Assembly (NCBI GenBank): GCA_043802345.1
Contig: JAZDLC010000146.1
Location: forward strand, 1-6,860
Length of the DNA: 6,860 nucleotides
From: JAZDLC01 sp043802345
Lineage (GTDB): Bacteria > Planctomycetota > B15-G4 > JADJEK01
Direction: 5' to 3'
How positions within the stretch are numbered: position 1 is the first letter of the stretch; every line of letters starts with the position of its first letter. Below are positions 1 to 5,158 of the stretch, one piece after another. The position numbers and the translations under genes are program-made. The notes beneath the pieces were generated by a model, which saw only the letters and a program-made list of their open reading frames with translations, was not told where the DNA came from and did no database searches.

Positions 1-309
1 GGCCCGGATCTCGGTCATGCTCCCGAGCTGCCTGGCCTTGGAGAGAAACGGCAGGACTCCCGGGGCGAGGCCGAGCAAGGCCGGGATGGTCAGGACGCCC
101 GTGACGGCCAGGGCCAGGGTGTAGTCGCCGTACAGTTCGCCGCCCAGGACGTGCGTGGCGCACAGCATGGCCGCGTACCGGATTCCCATGCCGAGAACGC
201 TGGCGGTCCCTGCGCCGCCCGCCTCCCGCGCGACCAGCCTGGCCTGCGAGGATTCCTCCCTGGTCCCGCCCTTCGACGCGCCAGGGAGATGTCCCCGGGC
301 CCCCGTCAA
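1..309 (-). CDS. Polysaccharide flippase (Wzx/MATE-like), N-terminal part, cut by window edge
   Basis: I translated this frame by hand; 103 codons are visible before the left edge and the rest lies outside. After a polar leader of about 30 residues come two hydrophobic segments (about residues 33-56 and 62-89). They are joined by a short loop containing LGGELYGDY, which matches the LG-x-x-x-(Y/F)-G-x-Y/L pattern after the first helix of oligosaccharide flippases. A basic stretch (SKARQLG) follows, as expected on the cytoplasmic side. Family members move lipid-linked glycans across the inner membrane. The start chosen is TTG at 309-307, preceded by a GAGG-like ribosome site; no in-frame ATG or GTG lies close upstream. 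An ATG at 189-187 would cut into the first helix. The gene begins 7 nt after the GT2 gene stop, so it is probably co-transcribed. Family call is fairly secure; substrate is unknown. Confidence 0.78.
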   Translation of the reverse strand, partial: MTGARGHLPGASKGGTREESSQARLVAREAGGAGTASVLGMGIRYAAMLCATHVLGGELYGDYTLALAVTGVLTIPALLGLAPGVLPFLSKARQLGSMTEIRA

Positions 310-314
310 GTTGA

Positions 315-320
315 CCTCAC
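315..320 (-). promoter_or_regulatory. Ribosome binding site of the flippase gene, overlapping the upstream stop codon
   Basis: On the minus strand the sequence reads GTGAGGTCAACTTG. The TGA stop of the GT2 gene (319-317) lies inside the GAGG-containing site, 5 nt before the TTG start at 309. This arrangement would let ribosomes finishing the GT2 gene restart on the flippase. It is also the main reason for preferring the TTG start. Confidence 0.45.
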
Positions 321-1267
321 GGCCCGCGGGAGGCCCGATCGGGCGACGCGATCTCGGCGCGCGCGGGAACCTCGCTGTCGGTGGTGCGCGGAAGCAGCTT
401 CTCCGAGTAGAACCCCAGCGCGTTGGCGATCTGGGAGAGGAGCATCAGCGAAGAAACGAACAAGGTGCGCCGCTTGCATCGGGCGGTGTACGGATAGCGA
501 AGCAGGTCGATGTAGAAGCTGAGCGGCTCGAGGCGGATCTTGCCCCCTCCCCGGGTGGCGCGGGTCTGGTGGTGAATGAAGGCGCCACGGCCGTAGTTGA
601 AATGCTGTCGGAAGAACCGGCGCGGCGAGAGCGGGTGGTGATGTCGAATCACCGCATCCGGGACGAAGACCATCCCGAATTCCCGGTGCAGGCACTTGTC
701 GCAGAATTCGCGGTCCTCTCCACCGGCGATGGGGAAGCGGTCGTCGAAGCCCCCGATACGGGCAAAGACCCTGTGTTCCACCGCCAGGTTGTTGGAAGCG
801 AAGAACGGTCTCTTCGTCCGCAGATGATGTTCGTAGACGTACTCCACCAGAAGCTGGCTCGCTGCCGAGAAGCTGTTGTTGTTCAGATCGTTCTCGGTCC
901 GCCCGCCCAGGATCGCGTCGGGAGAGACGGCGAACTGCCGCGCCAGCCCGCGAAGCCAGCCCGGGTCCGGGCGGCAGTCATCGTCGGTGAAAGCGAGGTA
1001 GGTGTTGCGGGCGGCCTCCGCCCCGCGGTTGCGCGCCACTGCCGGGCCAGCGTGGTCCTGCCGGATGTGCCTCACCTCGAGCGAGCCGGCGACCGACCGG
1101 AGAGAATCCGGGGAAATGGGGCGCCGGCTGGTTCCATCCTCCACGACGATCGCCTCGACCAGATCGAGCGGATAGTCGAGACCGGCGAGGGAACGCAGAC
1201 ACTCCCTGAGACTGTCGGGGCGCCCGAAGGTCGGAATGACGATGGAAAAGCTCGGCAAATCGAGCAT
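317..1267 (-). CDS. Family 2 glycosyltransferase
   Basis: With the ATG at 1267 this is a 316-residue GT-A glycosyltransferase. The nucleotide-sugar fold starts at once (FSIVIPTFGRP, residues 7-17). It continues with VVEDGTS (41-47), GPAVARNRGAEAARN (74-88) and the metal-binding FTDDDC (93-98, DDD at 95-97). IGGFDDRF and GGEDREFC (171-189) carry the ED pair expected to act as or near the catalytic base. A hydrophobic stretch at 269-286 near the C-terminus could sit against the membrane, as in many GT2 enzymes. The family transfers a sugar from an NDP- or lipid-linked donor; donor and acceptor are not readable. The frame stays open upstream to a TTG at 1486, giving 389 residues. I prefer 1267 because the extension has weaker third-position G/C bias and no GT2 similarity I recognise, and the TTG has no ribosome site. 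Neither start has a clear Shine-Dalgarno. The stop abuts the flippase gene. Confidence 0.88.
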   Translation of the reverse strand: MLDLPSFSIVIPTFGRPDSLRECLRSLAGLDYPLDLVEAIVVEDGTSRRPISPDSLRSVAGSLEVRHIRQDHAGPAVARNRGAEAARNTYLAFTDDDCRPDPGWLRGLARQFAVSPDAILGGRTENDLNNNSFSAASQLLVEYVYEHHLRTKRPFFASNNLAVEHRVFARIGGFDDRFPIAGGEDREFCDKCLHREFGMVFVPDAVIRHHHPLSPRRFFRQHFNYGRGAFIHHQTRATRGGGKIRLEPLSFYIDLLRYPYTARCKRRTLFVSSLMLLSQIANALGFYSEKLLPRTTDSEVPARAEIASPDRASRGP

Positions 1268-1323
1268 CAAGAGGTCTCTGGCCGGGGCAGGCGCGATTTT
1301 TGGCTGAGTGACACGCTGCGTCC

Positions 1324-1352
1324 AGTATCGCCTGTATTCCAACAGGTTGCAA
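1324..1352 (-). promoter_or_regulatory. Weak sigma-70-like promoter candidate upstream of the GT2 gene
   Basis: On the minus strand TTGCAA (1352-1347) and GATACT (1329-1324) are separated by exactly 17 nt; each matches four of six consensus bases. Transcription would begin near 1317, about 50 nt before the ATG at 1267. The spacer contains a CCTGT/ACAGG inverted repeat (1331-1346) that could be an operator. Such partial matches are common by chance and the host's sigma preferences are unknown. Confidence 0.15.
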
Positions 1353-1381
1353 TCGAGCAGCCGCCTGAGCTCCGGAATCGC

Positions 1382-1393
1382 CCTTCCGGAAGG
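1382..1393. repeat. 12-bp perfect palindrome CCTTCCGGAAGG
   Basis: This is a perfect 12-base palindrome with no spacer, in the stretch before the GT2 gene. It could be a dimeric regulator site, or simply chance in GC-rich sequence. No second copy was noticed in the window. Confidence 0.35.
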
Positions 1394-1408
1394 TTGAAAG
1401 GAAGGAAC

Positions 1409-1422
1409 ACTTCGTGAGAAGT
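1409..1422 (-). repeat. Small hairpin ACTTC-TCAC-GAAGT
   Basis: Read on the minus strand, 5-bp arms enclose a 4-nt loop, 16 bp from the 12-bp palindrome. It is too short and lacks a T-run, so it is not called a terminator. Confidence 0.25.
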
Positions 1423-1455
1423 CCCATCCTGTCGTGGCGAGGAATCGCTGATGGG

Positions 1456-1473
1456 GCCAGTGCGGAAACTGAC
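1456..1473 (-). repeat. Small hairpin after the GT1 gene
   Basis: GTCAGT pairs with ACTGGC (one G-T wobble) around a 6-nt loop, about 45 nt past the GT1 stop on the minus strand. No T-run follows, so termination here is doubtful. It might slow polymerase or protect a processed 3' end, but this is speculative. Confidence 0.2.
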
Positions 1474-1516
1474 GGCCGGCGCGCAAGGAGGGTGCAAATG
1501 ACTTGATGCAGAATAC

Positions 1517-2782
1517 TTATGCGAGGATCTGTTCGATCTTGTCAGCGGCCGCGGAGGCGCCTCCGGTCTCTCTCATTTCCGCGCCCAGCTCCCCGGCCCG
1601 GTCGGCGAACGCGGGGTCAGAGAGTATTCGCTGCAGGTCCTCCCGCAGTCTCTCGGGGGTCGCCTCATCCGGCGGGACGACCAGACCGCAGCCGCTGGCC
1701 TGGATTCTCGCAGCGACTCCCGGCTGATCGAAACAGATCGGTGTGGCCAGCAGCGGAACTCCATGCCAGAGCGCCTCGAGAGTCGTATTGAGTCCGCCAT
1801 GCGTTACACAGACCGCGGCTCTCTCGAGCAATTCGAGTTGCGGAGCCCAGGGCACGACGATCGGGTCGCCTGGTAGCAGAGCGACGGCCAGCGACGCGTC
1901 GGCACTTCCCAACCCGAACGCCAACTGTACCGGCAGGTCGGAGCAAGCCCAGGCGGTCAGTTCGAGCAGCGGAAGCTGGTTTCTGCTGATCGTCCCAGCC
2001 GCCGCGTAGACCAGGGGTCGGCCATCGAGTCGCTCCCACGGAAAGGGAGCTCGGCGCCGCAAGTGCGGGGCGAGGAACGCGCCGCAGTAGTGAATCCGCG
2101 GATTCCGGCGGCGTTCCGGAAGTTCGAAGCTGGCCGGCTGGGGGCAGACTCGATCCAGGCCGGCGCATTCGTCAAACACCGAACTCAGCCTGGACAGGCC
2201 GTTTCGGTGGCGCCAGATATTGAGCGGTCTCAATACCTGGCGCATGGCACGATCGGAGCTGGAGCCGATCAGCCGACTGATCAGCCGGTGTCGGGAGCCG
2301 GGGGGACGCTGCTGCACGTGCCACGGACGAAAGGGATCGTGGCATGCGTCGATTCGTTCGGCCGACAGGGCACCGTCGATGCCTGCCGCGGGGATCCCGG
2401 CCGCCTCCGCGTGGCTGGCGGCACCGTAACAGTACGGATCGACGAGAATCCGATCCGGGGCGGCCGACCGGATCAGGGACCCCAGGTCATTCAGGATGGC
2501 GGCGGCTAAAGGGATGGTGAACCGGCTCAGGCTCAGCCGGTTCAGGTCCGCGCCGGTGCGGGCGGCCGCCCGGGCCTGATCCAGGGCGGGGAGCCAGCCG
2601 ATCGGGAGAGTCTCTCGCGCCAGCAGGCGCGGCTCGAAGCCGGCCTCGCGCACGAGCGACTCCCGGTCGCTAATCGTGGCCACGAGGACTCGGTGCCCGC
2701 GATTCCGCAAGACATCCAGTACCGCCAGTGTGGGCAATAGATGCCCCAGGTCCGGCAGGCCAACGGCGAGGACGGTGGTCAT
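1517..2782 (-). CDS. UGT/MGT-like family 1 glycosyltransferase
   Basis: This 421-residue protein has the GT-B layout of the macrolide and antibiotic glycosyltransferase branch of family 1. The N-terminus has LPDLGHLLPTLAV, with H14 at the usual catalytic base position, then RGHRVLVATI (about 28-37). The C-terminal donor-binding region reads VPWAPQLELLERA (310-322), then THGGLNTTLEALWHGVP (327-343), and ends with the DQ pair at 352-353 that normally contacts the sugar of the UDP- or dTDP-donor. The length is typical and the domain looks complete. Known relatives glycosylate hydrophobic small molecules such as macrolides, carotenoids, sterols or lipids, so a lipid-like acceptor is plausible. 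That is inference. The ATG overlaps the preceding sulfotransferase stop as ATGA, so translation is probably coupled. A GGTGG element lies 4 nt before the start. The stop is TAA. Confidence 0.9.
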   Translation of the reverse strand: MTTVLAVGLPDLGHLLPTLAVLDVLRNRGHRVLVATISDRESLVREAGFEPRLLARETLPIGWLPALDQARAAARTGADLNRLSLSRFTIPLAAAILNDLGSLIRSAAPDRILVDPYCYGAASHAEAAGIPAAGIDGALSAERIDACHDPFRPWHVQQRPPGSRHRLISRLIGSSSDRAMRQVLRPLNIWRHRNGLSRLSSVFDECAGLDRVCPQPASFELPERRRNPRIHYCGAFLAPHLRRRAPFPWERLDGRPLVYAAAGTISRNQLPLLELTAWACSDLPVQLAFGLGSADASLAVALLPGDPIVVPWAPQLELLERAAVCVTHGGLNTTLEALWHGVPLLATPICFDQPGVAARIQASGCGLVVPPDEATPERLREDLQRILSDPAFADRAGELGAEMRETGGASAAADKIEQILA

Positions 2783-3648
2783 GATTCCACCCGCTCATTC
2801 CCGCCCGGTGACTGCTCGGGATAGAGGCGACCGACGAGATCGCCGCAAACCTCCTCGACGAGTTCGCGGACGTACGCCTCCTCGACGGAGGCCAGGAGAT
2901 CAAACCGTCTCTCTTTCCCGGCTCCGGAATGGGACCTGGAGGTGTTGATCGATGCGGGGTCGATGGCCAGAAAGCGGGCCAACGTCAAGGCGCTCCCGGA
3001 CAGATCATCGGTGCGCAGCACCAGCAGTCGATCGGCCGGAACGCAGCGGACGACCCGATCATGGTGGTCCTTCCAATACGACAGGTAGCTGCCGAGTGGA
3101 TAGACGCCGCCGAGCGTTTCCAGCGCTCTTTCCTCGGAAGGGAAGACGGAGCCGTAGCGGCGGTACCGGAAGCGTTGGACGGCGTTCCAAAGCGGGTACG
3201 CCCGGGTCTTGAGGTTCTGGTCGATCTCCGACTGCAACCAGGAGACCGGCTCTCGCAGGGTCAGGATGAACCGTGCCGCGGGGAACTGGCTCACCAGTAG
3301 ATCGACGACATGATTCAGATAGTGGGCCGCCTCCATCTCGAGTCGCAGCAGGCGATCCCGGGCCTGAAGCACCGCCCGCATCGTCCGCTCCGACTGCCGG
3401 CCTTCCATGAAGAGCAGGATGTGCGCGGCGCTGCCCAGGAGTGACGGCTCGTGCCGCGAGGCGTACGACCTGGAGAACATCGCCGCGATCGAGTGCGTTC
3501 CGCTTCGCGGGAGGCCAACGCAGAAGGCGTGGAACCTGCGTTTCCTCGCGCCAGGAACGTGCTGCAGGACTGGCGCCAGGAATGACTGGGAGCGGATCCG
3601 GAGCGAGTCGAAGGCGCCGAGTGACAGGTCCTGGATGGTGAGCCTCAT
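2779..3648 (-). CDS. PAPS-dependent sulfotransferase (stand-alone)
   Basis: With the ATG at 3648 the protein has 289 residues, normal for a single-domain sulfotransferase. FCVGLPRSGTHS (42-53) is the 5'-phosphosulfate-binding loop. ILTLREPVSWLQSEI (128-142) holds the 3'-phosphate-binding Arg132 and Ser140. YWKDHHDRVV followed by DRLLVLRTDDL (191-216) is the usual beta-strand/helix segment before the C-terminal part. Such enzymes transfer sulfate from PAPS to a hydroxyl or amine; the acceptor is unknown. The frame is open upstream to 3756, but that leader is inside the preceding gene and lacks family features. The ATG at 3648 makes a clean ATGA overlap with that gene's stop, and GGGGCGG lies 5 nt before it. 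Its own stop overlaps the GT1 start. There is no signal peptide or membrane segment, so it probably acts in the cytoplasm, before export by the flippase. Confidence 0.9.
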   Translation of the reverse strand: MRLTIQDLSLGAFDSLRIRSQSFLAPVLQHVPGARKRRFHAFCVGLPRSGTHSIAAMFSRSYASRHEPSLLGSAAHILLFMEGRQSERTMRAVLQARDRLLRLEMEAAHYLNHVVDLLVSQFPAARFILTLREPVSWLQSEIDQNLKTRAYPLWNAVQRFRYRRYGSVFPSEERALETLGGVYPLGSYLSYWKDHHDRVVRCVPADRLLVLRTDDLSGSALTLARFLAIDPASINTSRSHSGAGKERRFDLLASVEEAYVRELVEEVCGDLVGRLYPEQSPGGNERVES

Positions 3649-5156
3649 GGCGACCGCCCCGCTGTTCGCCGGAACACGTGCCGCTTCAGGATGGCGACGC
3701 CGCGAGAGAGCAGTCCCCGGTTCTGGAGGATGCACCTTTCCGAGGCCGGGTCCCATGAGCGGGCTTCCAGAGAGACGTTGATGCGCGTCCGCAACCGGTC
3801 GTAGTCAGGGTGCCGGCCATGGACCAGCCGGACTGCGCCGTTCAGCGAGATCGGGAACGGGATGCGCGCATTCCAGACCGGTGGCAAGGAGAGGATCTTC
3901 GCCGGAGATCTGAGCCAGGCCTCCATGAACGAGGTCTGATCGCTCTCCCAGGCCTCCGACTGGAGGGTGCCGCCGGAGAGCCTGGCGCGAAAGGTCGCGC
4001 CCCAGTCCCGGATGAGTGCGCAGGAAGTGGGGTTCTTCCGGAAGACGATCACCCCGCAGTTGAACGGTGTGCACCCTTCCAGCGGCCTGCCTTTCAAGCG
4101 AGGCACGACCGGATCCATCGGGGCGGGGGACATGCAGAGGTCGAAGTGGTCGAGCAGATCGAACAGGCCCCTGCAGCTCTCGTAGAAGTAGGTGTCCGCG
4201 TCGAGATAGAAGGTCCGCTCGTACGGTGAGGCGGTGTAGAGGTGTTCGATGCGGTATGAGAATGCCGCCAGGGTCTCGGGATGCCATCCCTTGCCGTTCG
4301 ACACGGTCGGCGCGGCGGCGAGCGGTTTCAGCACCACGTGGTCGAACTCCGGCGAGTCCGGTGGCCGGTCGGTGATCAAGGTGATGTGCGCGTCGGGGTC
4401 GACGGCGCGAAGGCTGGCCGCGGAGAACGCAGCCTCCTTTACGAACCTCGAGCCGGTGGCCACATAGGTGTAGCCGCAGCGCGGAGCTTCCTGATCCGGC
4501 CGCTGGAACGAGTAGCCGAACGCTGCGACATCCTGGCGGTACCAGGCGCCGACCAGGTCCCGCGTCTCGTCGGTGTAATAGCTGCTGTAATGCGCGTGGC
4601 CGCTTCGGTTCTCGTGGAAAGGAACCGGATTCTCGAGCCCGAGGCGGCGGCTGATCTCGCGAAAGTTAGACTCGAAGTTCTCGAACCGGCCGATGAAGTC
4701 GACCGAGAGCCCGCCCGTCTCATCTTCCAGGAAGGCGTGTTGGGGCCGGAGGTGGATGTGGTCGGAATCCCGGGCCGCGGCGAGAAACTGCGGGAACGAG
4801 ATCGTTCGCGCGTCATCGATCCCGAGGCGCTCCGCGAGCGACGGGGCATTTCCGGACCTGAGACGGGAGAAGACCGAAACCAGGCGGTCCCAGGGGTTGC
4901 GCACGAACGCGACTGTGAGATAGTCGCGCAGCGTCTCCCTTGGCAGGATCCGTCCCAGCTCCGACAGGGTCAAGTGCTGCAGGAACGCCGTCCCAAAGCC
5001 GTGCTCCAGCAAACGGCTCGAGCGAATCCTGCCGAAGGCCGCCTCTTCATTTTCGACTTCCACATCGCCGAAAAGACCCAGCGCCCGCTCGATCGACGAC
5101 CCGCCGGTCCTGGGGATGTGAATGAAGAGGCAGCGGTGCTGGTGGGAGATCGGCAT
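3645..5156 (-). CDS. Bifunctional sulfotransferase-glycosyltransferase fusion (ST then GT)
   Basis: A 503-residue protein with two domains. Residues 1 to about 217 resemble the Sulfotransfer_2 group: FIHIPRTGGSSIERAL (11-26) is the PAPS 5' loop and FVRNPWDRLVSVFSRLR (84-100) the 3'-phosphate site. FIGRFENFESNF (154-165) and YYTDETRDLVGAWYRQD (193-209) are conserved late motifs of that group. Residues about 228-465 form a GT-A glycosyltransferase: YVATGSRFVKEAAFSAASL at the start, FYLDADTYF with the DAD metal site (319-321), FNCGVIVFRKN (365-375), ESDQTSF (404-410) and HGRHPDYD (446-453). Both motif sets look intact, so both activities are plausible on one chain. Probable role: adding a sugar and sulfating the same glycan. 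The order of action and the substrates are unknown. The ATG lies 2 nt after the preceding stop without a clear ribosome site, implying coupling. The domains are joined in one uninterrupted frame, so a sequencing frameshift is unlikely. Confidence 0.88.
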   Translation of the reverse strand: MPISHQHRCLFIHIPRTGGSSIERALGLFGDVEVENEEAAFGRIRSSRLLEHGFGTAFLQHLTLSELGRILPRETLRDYLTVAFVRNPWDRLVSVFSRLRSGNAPSLAERLGIDDARTISFPQFLAAARDSDHIHLRPQHAFLEDETGGLSVDFIGRFENFESNFREISRRLGLENPVPFHENRSGHAHYSSYYTDETRDLVGAWYRQDVAAFGYSFQRPDQEAPRCGYTYVATGSRFVKEAAFSAASLRAVDPDAHITLITDRPPDSPEFDHVVLKPLAAAPTVSNGKGWHPETLAAFSYRIEHLYTASPYERTFYLDADTYFYESCRGLFDLLDHFDLCMSPAPMDPVVPRLKGRPLEGCTPFNCGVIVFRKNPTSCALIRDWGATFRARLSGGTLQSEAWESDQTSFMEAWLRSPAKILSLPPVWNARIPFPISLNGAVRLVHGRHPDYDRLRTRINVSLEARSWDPASERCILQNRGLLSRGVAILKRHVFRRTAGRSP

Positions 5157-5158
5157 TG

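Larger units (their letters stand above)
1268..1516 (-). other. Spacer or N-terminal extension between the GT1 and GT2 genes
   Basis: This 249-bp stretch is the only sizeable interval without a firm gene. Its right part is in the GT2 frame from a TTG at 1486, so it could encode 73 extra residues. Against that, the sequence just before the TTG reads CCCTCC, the complement of a ribosome site, and about a third of the codons end in A or T. The segment nearest the GT2 domain (codons around 1375-1310) looks more coding-like, so a start between the two cannot be excluded. The stretch holds several small inverted repeats and a weak promoter-like pair, listed separately. I see no stem followed by a T-run that would make a convincing terminator. 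Confidence 0.5.

Noticed and set aside
155..1417. Long plus-strand open frame (420 codons) opposite the GT2 gene
   Set aside because: It is antisense to clear GT2 motifs, has arginine/glutamate/valine-rich composition typical of the complement of GC-rich genes, and shows no recognisable domain.
1456..1473. Rho-independent terminator after the GT1 gene
   Set aside because: The stem is six pairs with a wobble and no T-run follows, so it does not meet the usual pattern.
1485..1727. Perfect AAGGAGG on the plus strand before a 74-codon frame starting at 1503/1506
   Set aside because: The nearest ATG (1498) meets a stop after two codons. The longer frame is antisense to the conserved C-terminus of the GT1 gene and has low-complexity, Ser/Ala/Arg-rich composition. 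The ribosome-site match is probably chance.
3649..3756. 36-residue N-terminal extension of the stand-alone sulfotransferase
   Set aside because: It lies wholly within the end of the preceding fusion gene, is proline/arginine-rich and lacks family features. The ATG at 3648 gives a standard ATGA overlap and a normal length.
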